Shown: positions 55,768 through 64,000, numbered from the stretch's first letter. The stretch is 64,000 nucleotides of DNA from Cyanobacteria bacterium UBA6446 (GCA_002438405.1 DJOE01000006.1:72930-136929), one strand, 5' to 3'. The notes: a model not told the origin generated them from the sequence alone. Numbers and translations are program-made.

Positions 55768-57070
55768 TATGTGTACCCTCCGTTAGGTTAATTTGGGAAT
55801 CATCATCTCTACGTTCAATTTTCCCTCCTAACAATCTTAGCTTAGTTTCAAAATTTTCGTATCCTCTATCTATATGATGTAGTTTTTCGACAATAGAATT
55901 ACCATCAGCCATCAAAGCTGCAACAACTAATGAAGCACCTGCTCTCAAGTCACTTGCTGTCAATGTTGCTCCGGTTAATTTTTTAACACCTTTAACTATT
56001 GCGTGGTTTCTGTCTTGGTGAATATCAGCACCCATTCTATTCAAATCAGGAACTTGCATAAATCTGTTTTCGTACAAGCTTTCTGTGATAATACCAACAC
56101 CGTTTGCAGTTGTTAAAAGAGTCATTGCCATAGACTGCAAATCTGTAGGAAATCCCGGGTATGGTTGAGTTACAAAATTTATTGAATTCAATCTGTTTTT
56201 GCAGCTAACTTCCATAGATGTAGGGTCTAAAAGTTTAATATTTGCACCCATTTTCAACAATTTATCGGTGAAGAATGTCAAATGTGCAGGATAAATATTT
56301 TTAATAATACCTTTACCTTTAGTAGCAATAATTGCTGTCATATAAGTACCTGCTTCAATTCTATCAGGAATTGTTGTGTATTCAATCGGGTGTAAATCAC
56401 TTTGTTTAACACCATTGATAACGATTTCAGAAGTACCTGCACCTTGAATATCAGCACCCATTGTATTCAAGAAGTTTGCCAAATCAACAATTTCTGGCTC
56501 TTGTGCGGCATTTTGAATTCTTGAAGAACCCTCAGCTAAAACTGATGCTAACATAATATTTTCTGTTGCACCAACAGATGGCAAGTCTAAACAAACTTCA
56601 GCACCAACAAGTTTTGGTGCTTTTGCATGAACATAACCGTTTTCAATTTTAATTTTTGCCCCCAAAGCCTCAAGACCACGAATATGGAAATCAACTCTTC
56701 TTTCACCAATTGCACAACCCCCAGGTAATGCAACTTTTGCTTCCTTACATCTTGAAACTAATGCACCTAAAACAATAAATGATGCTCTCATTTTACTTAC
56801 AAGTTCATAAGTTGCTGTAACACTTGTTAAGTTTGATGCATCAATTTTTACTGATTTTTCTTTTTTATCGTATTGTGTTTTTGCACCTAATTGCTCAATT
56901 ACACTAAGCATAATATCTACGTCTGTCAAATCAGGCACATTATAAATCTTTGATTCACCTTTTGCGAGTAATGCTGCAGCCATCAACTTTAGAACTGAAT
57001 TTTTAGCTCCGCCAATTGATACTTCGCCTTTTAATGGGGTACCGCCTTTTATATAATATCTTTCTACCAA
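55751..57070 (-). CDS. murA: UDP-N-acetylglucosamine 1-carboxyvinyltransferase
   Basis: First committed step of peptidoglycan synthesis. Start set at TTG 57070, five bases after GGAGG; this gives a normal N-terminus (VERYYIKGGTPLKGEVSIGGAKNS) and 439 residues, whereas the ATG at 57097 or 57133 adds a long tail without a site. The fosfomycin-target Cys is in GGCAIG (residue about 114), followed by ERRVDFH where most enzymes have RPVD. EPEIVDLANFL, RIEAGTYM and YPGFPTDLQ are present. Overlaps the 112-aa gene. Confidence 0.96.
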   Translation of the reverse strand: MVERYYIKGGTPLKGEVSIGGAKNSVLKLMAAALLAKGESKIYNVPDLTDVDIMLSVIEQLGAKTQYDKKEKSVKIDASNLTSVTATYELVSKMRASFIVLGALVSRCKEAKVALPGGCAIGERRVDFHIRGLEALGAKIKIENGYVHAKAPKLVGAEVCLDLPSVGATENIMLASVLAEGSSRIQNAAQEPEIVDLANFLNTMGADIQGAGTSEIVINGVKQSDLHPIEYTTIPDRIEAGTYMTAIIATKGKGIIKNIYPAHLTFFTDKLLKMGANIKLLDPTSMEVSCKNRLNSINFVTQPYPGFPTDLQSMAMTLLTTANGVGIITESLYENRFMQVPDLNRMGADIHQDRNHAIVKGVKKLTGATLTASDLRAGASLVVAALMADGNSIVEKLHHIDRGYENFETKLRLLGGKIERRDDDSQINLTEGTHNESYL

Positions 57071-57202
57071 TTTTGCCTCCGAAAGAGAATTTTTCATACT
57101 TACTATTATTTTATATCTTTTATAATAATACAATCTATATGCTTTGTTGTAAATAAATTAAATAATGTAAAGATTTTAAAGGCTTTTCACAACAAAAAAA
57201 AA

Positions 57203-57222
57203 GATGAAGAATAAACTTCACC
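57203..57222 (-). terminator. Terminator of the glyoxalase gene
   Basis: GATGAAG at 57203-57209 pairs with CTTCACC at 57216-57222 (one G-U); the minus strand has a run of nine U after it. Confidence 0.75.
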
Positions 57223-57238
57223 TTTATTAAAAAATTTA

Positions 57239-57622
57239 TTACCAAACAACTTTTTCAATAAGTTCTATTTCATATCCGTCCGGATCTTTTACAAATGCAA
57301 TTTTTGAACCTTTACCATTCAAATCAAACGGTTCATAAAGATATTTATATCCAAGAGAATTCATTTTTTCTGAGAATTTGTCAAAAGAACCAACAGAAAA
57401 AGCTAAATGTCCAAAACCGTTACCCAAATTATAACCATCTTCCGGAGTTTCATCATTGAATGTTAATTCTAGTTGAGTTGTACCATCTTCATCATTTAGA
57501 AAATATAACCAACAATCTTCTAATCTCTTTTTATGGTCTAATTTCATATTCAAAAGTTCTGTATAAAATTTTAAACTATCTTCAACATTTTTTACTCTAA
57601 TCATTGTGTGTAATAATTTCAT
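57239..57622 (-). CDS. gloA: Lactoylglutathione lyase-like VOC protein
   Basis: 127 residues. The metal-ligand set of glyoxalase I is seen: His5 (LLHTMIRV), Glu52 (QLELT), His72 (GHLAFSV) and Glu120 (YEIELIEK). The DPDGYEIELIE block is typical. It would detoxify methylglyoxal, using glutathione or another thiol. Has its own ribosome site and terminator. Confidence 0.93.
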   Translation of the reverse strand: MKLLHTMIRVKNVEDSLKFYTELLNMKLDHKKRLEDCWLYFLNDEDGTTQLELTFNDETPEDGYNLGNGFGHLAFSVGSFDKFSEKMNSLGYKYLYEPFDLNGKGSKIAFVKDPDGYEIELIEKVVW

Positions 57623-57681
57623 AAAATATCTCCTTGTATTTTAATTCTCTTCTTTATAATACGAAAAATAATTCAAAAATA

Positions 57682-57709
57682 AAAGACCGAAAATATACTT
57701 CCGGTCTTT
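57682..57709 (-). terminator. Terminator of the 64-aa gene
   Basis: AAAGACCG at 57682-57689 pairs with CGGTCTTT at 57702-57709, followed on the minus strand by a U-rich run. Confidence 0.85.
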
Positions 57710-57736
57710 AAAAATTGTGCTTTTATTATGTGTTAA

Positions 57737-57931
57737 TTAATTCTTTTTTACATCATCTTTAACAACAATCAAATTGTTCATAATTTTCATTGCACAAGTA
57801 GGAAGAACAACATGTTCTAAACCATCAGCAATACTGATGATAGTACCTGCTTTAAGAACAACTTCTTCTCCTTTGTACATAAATTTGTAATCTGTTGCTC
57901 TGTCTGAACGAATTGTGATTTGACCTGCCAT
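57737..57931 (-). CDS. Small protein of 64 residues, unknown
   Basis: ATG at 57931 follows AAGAGGTG. The protein begins MAGQITIRSDRATDYKFMYK and is beta-rich with a final charged tail. No signal or membrane segment. Good ribosome site and terminator support it as a gene. No family recognised. Confidence 0.68.
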   Translation of the reverse strand: MAGQITIRSDRATDYKFMYKGEEVVLKAGTIISIADGLEHVVLPTCAMKIMNNLIVVKDDVKKN

Positions 57932-57996
57932 AATAACACCTCTTAAAATACTGGTTACAGTAAGTAATTATACCGTATTTTTTTATGAAAATCAAG

Positions 57997-58638
57997 TTAA
58001 TAAGGATATTTAATATCCCAAGTAACATTTGTTTTAACTTTTTTAGCAGGTGTTCCGGCATAAACACTATAACTATCAGAACAATCTTTTGTAACAAGAC
58101 TTTTTGTTCCTATAACACAATCATCTGCAATCCTTGCACCTTTTAATACTGTAACATCATATCCAAGCCAAACATGATTACCAATAATAACATTTTTAGC
58201 AAAATTTACCGGCTTATTATTAGACAAATCAACAACACTATGAGCATCACTTGTTCTAATTTGTAAATTTTTACCTGCCATAAAATTATCCCCAATAGAA
58301 ACAATTTTATAAGGTTCAGGTCTTAAAATAATTTCTGAATCACTGAAAAAGAAATTATTTTTTCCAATAAAACATTTTGAATATTCCGCATTTGCAAATA
58401 TTTTTAATTTGCTAACTCTATATGGGGAAGAGCCAATTATTACAGAACAATTGTCACCTAAAACTATTTTACATCTTTTAAATTTCGGAAAAGGCTCTCG
58501 TATAGTAACAACAGAATTTTTACCTTTAAATCTTACATTCAATCCTAAAGGAAAGTATATCCTTTTTCTTTTTCCATTTTTATCAATCTTAAAAATAAGA
58601 TTACCGCTATAAGTGGGTTTTACCCCCCCCCTTAACAA
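57997..58638 (-). CDS. Hexapeptide-repeat acyltransferase, start within poly-G tract
   Basis: About 208-213 residues in the frame downstream of the poly-G. The second half has hexapeptide turns of a left-handed beta helix (FAKNVIIGNHVWLGYDVTVLKGARI, DDCVIGTKSLVTKD shown here as its turns VWLG and VIGT) and YAGTPAKKVK, as in sugar O-acetyltransferases. Upstream of Met120 there is no ATG; the only N-terminal starts are TTG codons without a ribosome site. The frame joins that of the glycosyltransferase upstream if one G is lost from the tract. Most likely made as a fusion in that state, or by frameshifting. Confidence 0.75.
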   Translation of the reverse strand: MLRGGVKPTYSGNLIFKIDKNGKRKRIYFPLGLNVRFKGKNSVVTIREPFPKFKRCKIVLGDNCSVIIGSSPYRVSKLKIFANAEYSKCFIGKNNFFFSDSEIILRPEPYKIVSIGDNFMAGKNLQIRTSDAHSVVDLSNNKPVNFAKNVIIGNHVWLGYDVTVLKGARIADDCVIGTKSLVTKDCSDSYSVYAGTPAKKVKTNVTWDIKYPY

Positions 58639-59464
58639 AATTTAACAAAGTATATTCTTTTTTATATCCTTTTTGTTTAATTTTTAAGATGGTTATTCCA
58701 AAAATTTTATATTTTTTTATTTTGACCAAATATTTATCAATATCAACATTATGTTCTTTAAAGAATTTTACAAATTTTTCTTTTGCATATTTCAAATCTA
58801 CATCAGTTTTTACATTACTCTTTTTAACCAAAGTATTTGCATGACGCCAATAATAATAATATGTATCAGGAACTGTTACAATTTTGTCCATTCCATACAA
58901 AACTTGCGGAGTCCAAATCATATCTTCATAAATTCTGCCTGATTCAAACAAAATATTTAAACTTTTTAATTTATCTAATCTATAAATTTTATTCCAAACA
59001 AAACAACACTCCGGAATGTCACAAAGTTCAATTTTTCTGTAAATATCATTCGTAACTTCTTCTTCATTATATTCAAGAATAAAAGTTTTTTTATTTGTTT
59101 TTGTTCTAATTATTCCGGCTACAGCAATATCAGCATTATTTTTGACTGCAGAATTGTACAACTTTTCATAAAAATCTAAGTCAACCCAGTCATCTGAATC
59201 CAAAAATGCTACAAATTCACCTTGAGCTTTTTCAAAACCAATATTTCTAGCAACAGAAAGTCCTTCATTTTGTTTATCAATTATTGAAATTCTCTCATCT
59301 TTGTTCGCAAATTCTTGTAATATTTTAAGAGAAAAATCCTTTGAACCGTCATTTACACAAATAATTTCAATATCACGCAAAGATTGATTTATTAAACTAT
59401 TCAAACACCTTGGCAATAGTTTTTCAACATTATACACAGGAACAACTATAGAAACTTTTGTCAT
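58607..59464 (-). CDS. GT2 glycosyltransferase ending at a poly-G tract
   Basis: 285 residues of a GT-A enzyme: VSIVVPVYNVEKLLPRCLNSL, VNDGSKD, the DxD motif FLDSDDWVD and LSVARNIG. C-terminal part resembles that of the two other GT2 proteins at 60.8-62.5 kb. After LNFVK the frame enters GGG and stops four codons later (KTHL), downstream of a nine-G tract. Acts with the other transferases on a surface glycan. Confidence 0.88.
   Translation of the reverse strand: MTKVSIVVPVYNVEKLLPRCLNSLINQSLRDIEIICVNDGSKDFSLKILQEFANKDERISIIDKQNEGLSVARNIGFEKAQGEFVAFLDSDDWVDLDFYEKLYNSAVKNNADIAVAGIIRTKTNKKTFILEYNEEEVTNDIYRKIELCDIPECCFVWNKIYRLDKLKSLNILFESGRIYEDMIWTPQVLYGMDKIVTVPDTYYYYWRHANTLVKKSNVKTDVDLKYAKEKFVKFFKEHNVDIDKYLVKIKKYKIFGITILKIKQKGYKKEYTLLNFVKGGGKTHL
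58623..58631 (-). repeat. Homopolymer of nine G (coding strand) at a gene junction
   Basis: Nine C on the plus strand, thus nine G in the message. In an AT-rich genome such a tract is improbable by chance and is prone to slipped-strand mispairing. With nine or ten G the glycosyltransferase stops at or a few codons past the tract. With eight (or eleven) G its frame continues without a stop into the acyltransferase. Confidence 0.95.
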
Positions 59465-60391
59465 TTAATTTCCTTTCTTAAAATAAGTATAATAAATTGC
59501 TTTATAAAATCTTGGGCGAAACATAAACAATGGTCTGTATTTTATGTAATTCAAAATAGAAGTTTTTTGATTTTCCTTAGTCCATTTTAATTTTTCATTT
59601 TCGGGAATTTTCCACGGGGTTTTGTCTAAAACATCAAAATAAAGATTTTTCCAATAATTCATCGAACCAAAAATCCATGGTTTTTGCTTACCGACATAAT
59701 GAACAATTTTTGGGCTATTTGTATAATCAGAACGATTAATAAAATTACTAGATTGAACATTCCAAGCAGACGGTAATTGTTTAATTTTTCCCTGACATAC
59801 AACATTTATAATTTGTTGGTCTCCAACCCTAATATTATTAATATTTTCGGTTGTATATTCTTCAAATTTTTGTTCTATATTATCTTGTCTGATTTTTTCG
59901 AGATTAAATAACAAAACTCCGGCATTAAAATATAAATTACCATTTTTCAACTTTGGAACCCAGCCACTAGACTTCATTGCTGTATCCATAACACCCGCAG
60001 CATAATAATTTGAAATATCTGTATTATAAAGTTGTTCAATATCATCATTAACAATAACATCACAATCAAGATATAAAACTTTTTCTAAATCTGACAATAA
60101 AGAAGCTAATTTTAATCTATAAAAAGTTGATAATGAAATATAAGAGTGTGTCTTAATTTTTTTATAAGTCTTGAATAAATTTTCATCTATTTGAACAAAC
60201 TTTAGATTAAAATCACGAATTTGTTTTAATTGTTCAATTTTATTTTTATTTTCATCTGAAATATTTCCATCAAGAATATAAAAATTCAAAACATCAGAAG
60301 AATTTGATTTTAAAAGAATAGAACAAATAACTACCCCTGCATATTTGCTATAATTGTCATCTGTTGAAAGACAAATATTTATATTTCTCAT
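59465..60391 (-). CDS. GT8 glycosyltransferase
   Basis: Start set at ATG 60391 with GGAGAAG six bases away, 308 residues. Family 8 pattern: INICLSTDDNYSKYAGVVI, FYRLKLASLL, VLYLDCDVIV (metal-binding DxD), FNAGVLLFNLEKI, GDQQIINVV and KIVHYVGKQKPW. LPS galactosyl/glucosyltransferases and glycogenin share this. C-terminal YIKYRPLFMFRPRFYK is basic and may touch the membrane. Confidence 0.92.
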   Translation of the reverse strand: MRNINICLSTDDNYSKYAGVVICSILLKSNSSDVLNFYILDGNISDENKNKIEQLKQIRDFNLKFVQIDENLFKTYKKIKTHSYISLSTFYRLKLASLLSDLEKVLYLDCDVIVNDDIEQLYNTDISNYYAAGVMDTAMKSSGWVPKLKNGNLYFNAGVLLFNLEKIRQDNIEQKFEEYTTENINNIRVGDQQIINVVCQGKIKQLPSAWNVQSSNFINRSDYTNSPKIVHYVGKQKPWIFGSMNYWKNLYFDVLDKTPWKIPENEKLKWTKENQKTSILNYIKYRPLFMFRPRFYKAIYYTYFKKGN

Positions 60392-60405
60392 AAAATTCTT
60401 CTCCA

Positions 60406-60729
60406 TTAAATGTTTTCTTTCAAAGTCTTAATCAGTTTCAAATACAAATTTATTTCCTTATCACTTGCGGAATAGATAAGCTCAAGAAGTTCTTTTCTAC
60501 TTTCATCATTAACTTTATGGATATTTAATCCAAAATCAGAAAAATCAATATCCAAAACTTCCATTATTTTCACAAAATTCAAAAAATTTGGGAGATATTT
60601 TCCTGCTTCGATTCTTCCAATATGTTTATCTGAAAGGTCAACTTTTTCAGCAAGTTCAGCTTGAGAAAGTTTTATTTTCTTTCTAGCTTCTTTAATCTTT
60701 TTACCAATAAAATTTTTATCTATATGCAT
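60406..60729 (-). CDS. XRE-family regulator
   Basis: 107 residues with a Cro/CI helix-turn-helix at about 8-62 (IGKKIKEARKKIKLSQAELAEKVDLSDKHIGRIEAGK shown here by its SQAELAEK and RIEAGK parts). The rest is helical. It heads the leftward glycan unit (stop overlaps the longer GT8 frame), and diverges from the rightward GT2 pair, so it may control them. Confidence 0.88.
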   Translation of the reverse strand: MHIDKNFIGKKIKEARKKIKLSQAELAEKVDLSDKHIGRIEAGKYLPNFLNFVKIMEVLDIDFSDFGLNIHKVNDESRKELLELIYSASDKEINLYLKLIKTLKENI

Positions 60730-60839
60730 TTGTACCCTGTTTTCTTAAAATAGGACAATAATGTTTACTTTTAAACTTTGTTATTGTATTATTTATTATT
60801 AATAGTGATAAAAATGTAACTTTTAAGGAATTAAATAAA

Positions 60840-61703
60840 ATGGTTAAAGTTAGCATAATTGTGCCAGTTTTTAACGTTGAACAATTTTTAGGAAAATGTC
60901 TAGATAGCCTTGTAAATCAAACATTAAAAGATATCGAAATTATTTGTGTAAATGATGGTTCAACAGATAATTCTTTAGAAATTTTGAATAATTATGCAAA
61001 GCAAGATTTAAGAATAAAAATAATTAATAAGAAAAATTCCGGCTTATCTGCAGCAAGAAATACAGGTATGAAAATTGCGCAAGGGGAATATATTGGATTT
61101 ATTGACTCAGATGATTGGGTTGATTTAGATTTTTTTGAAAAATTATACAATTCTGCAATCAAAAACAATGCTGATATTAGTACAGCATCTATTATTCGTT
61201 GGAGAAAACATAATACCAAATACAGAATAAAATATTCAGAAGAAAAAACTTATACAAATTTGCAAGATAAAATGGATTGTTGCAATACTCCCAAAATTTG
61301 CTATGTGTGGAATAAATTATATAAATCAAAATTATTAAAAAATGAAGAATTTAGATCTGGAGTTTATTTTGAAGATGTTATTTGGTTACCACACATTATA
61401 AAAAAATCAAATATTATTGTTACAACACCAAATACAAATTATTATTATCGAGTAAATAAATCTTCAATAGTAAAGAAAACATCTAAGAAAAAACAACAAG
61501 ATAACTATCTTGCTAAAAAACAAATGATAAAATTCTTCAAAGAAAATAAATTAAAATTAGGAAAAAGAGAACGTACAATAGTTAAATATTCAAAAGAAAT
61601 ATTTAAAATTCCTTTATTCAAAATAAAAGAAAGAGATAACAAAACTTTTTATCTTCTTTTTAACTTGATACCAATTTTTGTAAGAAAGGATATAAATGAT
61701 TAA
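60840..61703 (+). CDS. GT2 glycosyltransferase A
   Basis: 287 residues, VSIIVPVFNVEQFLGKCLDSL, VNDGSTDNS, IDSDDWVD. Shares a 283-bp, near-identical stretch with the next gene. The C-terminal half differs (RWRKHNTKYRIKYSEEK...), which fits different acceptors. Stop overlaps the next start by 8 bases. Confidence 0.9.
   Translation: MVKVSIIVPVFNVEQFLGKCLDSLVNQTLKDIEIICVNDGSTDNSLEILNNYAKQDLRIKIINKKNSGLSAARNTGMKIAQGEYIGFIDSDDWVDLDFFEKLYNSAIKNNADISTASIIRWRKHNTKYRIKYSEEKTYTNLQDKMDCCNTPKICYVWNKLYKSKLLKNEEFRSGVYFEDVIWLPHIIKKSNIIVTTPNTNYYYRVNKSSIVKKTSKKKQQDNYLAKKQMIKFFKENKLKLGKRERTIVKYSKEIFKIPLFKIKERDNKTFYLLFNLIPIFVRKDIND
60896..61178 (+). repeat. Near-identical 283-bp direct repeat, copy 1
   Basis: Matches 61752-62034 with few differences. 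The central 114 bases (60936-61049 and 61792-61905) are identical, including third codon positions. Confidence 0.9.
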
Positions 61704-62523
61704 AGTTTCTATAATCGTACCAGTTTATAATGTCGAAAAACTTTTAAAAAGATGTCTAGATAGCCTTGTAAATCAAACTCTTAGAGACATTGAAATTATT
61801 TGTGTAAATGATGGTTCAACAGATAATTCTTTAGAAATTTTGAATAATTATGCAAAGCAAGATTTAAGAATAAAAATAATTAATAAGAAAAATTCCGGCT
61901 TATCTACAGCAAGAAATACAGGTATGAAAATTGCACAAGGGAAATATATTGGATTTGTTGATTCAGATGATTGGGTTGATTTAGATTTTTATGAAAAATT
62001 ATACAATTCCGCAATCAAAAACAATGCTGATATTGCAGTTTCTGAAATATATGAAGTTCATTGGAATAGAAAATTTTATAAACAAAAATTCGAAAAAGAA
62101 AAATGTATTGAAAATATTGAAGAAAAATTTTACACACTAAATATTCCTGAATATTCATACGTTTGGAATAAAATATACAAAAGAACTAAAATAGAAAAAT
62201 ATAATTTTCAATTCATTCCTAACTTATATTATGAAGATAGAGTTTTTACTCCAGAAGTTTTGTATGCATTAAAAAGAGTTGTTATTGTACCTAACATTAA
62301 GTATTACTATTATAGACACAAAAATTCTATTGTGAGAAATAAAAACATTAATAGAACCAAAGCAGATGAAATTATGACTAAATTTTTTCAAGAACATAAT
62401 TTAGATTTGAATAAATTTATTATTCAAGAAAAGAAATATAAAATATTTGGAATTACCTTTTTAAAAAAATTTAAAAAAGATAACAAAACATCTTACAATT
62501 TTTTAAACTGCATAAAATGGTAG
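61696..62523 (+). CDS. GT2 glycosyltransferase B
   Basis: 275 residues, same N-terminal GT-A motifs (VSIIVPVYNVEKLLKRCLDSL, VDSDDWVD). The C-terminal half (about 120-275) is unlike that of A but nearer to that of the leftward GT2 (YRHKNSIVR, FFQEHNLDLNKF, KYKIFGITFLK). Stops one base before hisS ends on the other strand. Confidence 0.9.
   Translation: MIKVSIIVPVYNVEKLLKRCLDSLVNQTLRDIEIICVNDGSTDNSLEILNNYAKQDLRIKIINKKNSGLSTARNTGMKIAQGKYIGFVDSDDWVDLDFYEKLYNSAIKNNADIAVSEIYEVHWNRKFYKQKFEKEKCIENIEEKFYTLNIPEYSYVWNKIYKRTKIEKYNFQFIPNLYYEDRVFTPEVLYALKRVVIVPNIKYYYYRHKNSIVRNKNINRTKADEIMTKFFQEHNLDLNKFIIQEKKYKIFGITFLKKFKKDNKTSYNFLNCIKW
61752..62034 (+). repeat. Near-identical 283-bp direct repeat, copy 2
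   Basis: Second copy of the repeat, same length and frame, in the following glycosyltransferase gene. Confidence 0.9.
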
Positions 62524-63765
62524 TTATAAATCAATCATTTTCAAACAATTTGCACGGTCAACTGTTACTTGTTTGCCTAGTTCAAGATTTTTTATAGAAA
62601 CTTGATGTTTCAAAATTTCATCTTCACCTAAAATAAAGGCATATTTTGCAACTTTTGCAGCTTTTTCTAATTGTTTTGAGAATTTTTTATTTGTTAAATC
62701 AAATTCAACATTCAATCCTTGGCTTCTCAATTCTTCTGCCAAAACAAATGCATCTACAGGGAAGTTTGAAACAACATAAGCATCAAGTTTTTTAGATTGT
62801 TTTGGAGGTAACAAAGAAATTAATCTCTCCATGCCCATTGCAAAACCAACTGCTGGAGTAGGTTCGCCACCCAATTGACCAACTAATCCATCATATCTTC
62901 CACCACCGCAAACAGCATTTTGTGAACCTAAATTATTTGATTTAATTTCAAAAACTGTACGATTATAATAATCTAAACCTCTAACCAAAAGTTTATTTTC
63001 TACAAATTTTACACCCATTTTTTGTAAATACAATTTCAATTCTGTATAATGTTCAGAACATTCATCACAAATAAAATCAGAATTGATAACCTCTTGAACT
63101 TCCGGTTTTTCAAAGATTTTTTTGCAAGATTCAACTTTACAATCCAAAAGTCTTAGCGGATTTTTTTCATATCTTTTTTGACAATCTTCGCAAAGTTCGT
63201 CAAAATATGGTTTTAAAACTGCTTTTAATTTATTTTTAAATTCTTCTCTACATTTTGGACAACCCAAAGAATTTATTTCAACTTCCAAATCATTTAAACC
63301 CAAAGCTTTTAAATAATTTACTGCAGCTAAAATAACTTCAGCATCTGCAGTCGGTTGTTTTATACCAAACATTTCAACACCAACTTGGTGGAATTGTCTT
63401 TGTCGTCCTGCTTGAGGTCTTTCGTATCTGAACATTGGTCCGTGATACCACAATTTTACAGGTGCAGAAAGTCTTGACATTCCATTCTCAATATAAGAAC
63501 GAACAACACCTGCGGTATTTTCAGGTCTTAATGTTATTGAACGATCACTTTTTTCAAAAGTGTACATTTCTTTGTTAACAATATCTGTTGTATCACCTAC
63601 ACCACGAGCAAATAGTTCAGTAACTTCAATTATCGGAGTTCTTATTTCTTTGAATCCGTATTTTGAAAAAACTTCATCTGCTTTTTTCTCTAAAAAATGC
63701 CACATATTCATATCTTGTGGCAATATATCTTTTGTTCCTTTTAATACTTTTAAAATCTCAGCCAT
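62524..63765 (-). CDS. hisS: Histidyl-tRNA synthetase
   Basis: 413 residues, class II synthetase: TPIIEVTELFARGVGD, motif 2 FRYERPQAGRQRQFHQ, the HisA box LVRGLDYYNRTVFEI, motif 3 AVGFAMGMERL, and the anticodon-binding domain at the C-terminus. The bacterial Cys cluster (LGCPKC, LCEDCQKRY, DCKVESC, ICDECSEH) is present. Confidence 0.98.
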   Translation of the reverse strand: MAEILKVLKGTKDILPQDMNMWHFLEKKADEVFSKYGFKEIRTPIIEVTELFARGVGDTTDIVNKEMYTFEKSDRSITLRPENTAGVVRSYIENGMSRLSAPVKLWYHGPMFRYERPQAGRQRQFHQVGVEMFGIKQPTADAEVILAAVNYLKALGLNDLEVEINSLGCPKCREEFKNKLKAVLKPYFDELCEDCQKRYEKNPLRLLDCKVESCKKIFEKPEVQEVINSDFICDECSEHYTELKLYLQKMGVKFVENKLLVRGLDYYNRTVFEIKSNNLGSQNAVCGGGRYDGLVGQLGGEPTPAVGFAMGMERLISLLPPKQSKKLDAYVVSNFPVDAFVLAEELRSQGLNVEFDLTNKKFSKQLEKAAKVAKYAFILGEDEILKHQVSIKNLELGKQVTVDRANCLKMIDL

Positions 63766-64000
63766 AAAATAATTATATTCTTTAAAACTTCAATGTCAAA
63801 GGAACACAATTTTAAAAGTGCTACGCACGTAGATTTACTACCAAACTCCCAATTAATAAAACACGTCATTCTGAGCAAATGCGAAGAATCTCATAACTTT
63901 ATATTGTTCACAGAATGTACCCGTGATAGTGGGGTCGGATTTTCTGGAAAAATCCGACGGAATAGATGAAATAGATAACTAATCACCTACACACAAGACA
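63766..64000. repeat. End region with repeat-like sequence and strong hairpin
   Basis: No ORF. GTCATTCTGAGCAAATGCGAAGAATCTC at about 63869 (here named by its CATTCTGAGC and GAAGAATCTC parts) resembles dispersed intergenic repeats seen in many bacteria. GTCGGATTTT (63934-63943) pairs perfectly with AAAATCCGAC (63949-63958). It runs past the window's right edge. Confidence 0.5.

Noticed and set aside
1..64000. CRISPR arrays, rRNA genes, insertion sequences
   Set aside because: I looked for regularly spaced repeats, conserved rRNA stretches and transposase motifs and saw none.

Overview
The window is about 64 kb of AT-rich DNA carrying bacterial housekeeping genes, apparently in the standard genetic code. 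The cell has an outer membrane: there is a TolC-type channel, a LolA-like carrier, an MMPL exporter and several surface-glycan glycosyltransferases. It can live without oxygen, shown by a class III ribonucleotide reductase with its activase. Many long TPR proteins, secreted proteins with unusual N-terminal extensions, and the absence of any photosynthesis or respiratory-chain gene suggest a gut-type non-photosynthetic relative of Cyanobacteria (Gastranaerophilales / Vampirovibrionia, 'Melainabacteria'). That placement is inference from gene style, not from a database search.

Layout. 1-4.4 kb: edge-truncated membrane protein, lipoprotein, recA behind a small HTH gene, a ThiE-like gene and a 52-aa ORF. 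4.9-9.1 kb: a rightward run of a TPR protein, a lipoprotein, a C_GCAxxG_C_C protein, the fluoride channel CrcB and an endonuclease-IV-like TIM barrel. 9-13 kb: ManC, a repeat-containing protein, three small proteins and tRNA-Cys. 13-32 kb: an orphan solute-binding protein behind an AMIN-domain protein, Era, TPR proteins, a GGDEF cyclase, a toroid-type glycosidase-like protein, a degenerate M48 peptidase, adenine deaminase, YsxC, XerC and NrdDG. NrdDG follows a leader that reads as a cobalamin riboswitch.

32.7-45.3 kb is the main accessory locus. Fifteen tightly packed genes in two divergent arms encode two acyl carrier proteins, two complete ketosynthases plus a chain-length-factor-like partner, a ketoreductase, two hotdog dehydratase domains (one fused to an acyl-AMP ligase), a thioesterase, two acyltransferases, a methyltransferase, a LolA-like carrier and an MMPL exporter. 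This is the composition of an aryl-polyene (APE) pathway, which makes a membrane-bound aromatic polyene pigment and moves it to the outer membrane.

45.3-50.7 kb: a TolC-type channel diverges from marR-emrA-emrB. It is followed by a copper-type CsoR repressor gene and a secreted protein of about 64 residues with 17 cysteines, behind a CsoR-like operator. 50.7-57.9 kb: Mfd, a parvulin lipoprotein, MurA and a glyoxalase. 58-62.5 kb: a surface-glycan locus of three GT2 enzymes, one GT8 enzyme, a hexapeptide acyltransferase and an XRE regulator. A run of nine G at the junction of one GT2 gene and the acyltransferase gene looks like a phase-variation switch that would fuse the two proteins when one G is lost. 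hisS and a repeat-like stretch end the window.

The most notable items are the poly-G contingency junction, the APE-like cluster with its ligase-dehydratase fusion and palindromic divergent promoter, the cobalamin-riboswitch control of class III RNR, and the CsoR / Cys-rich protein unit.
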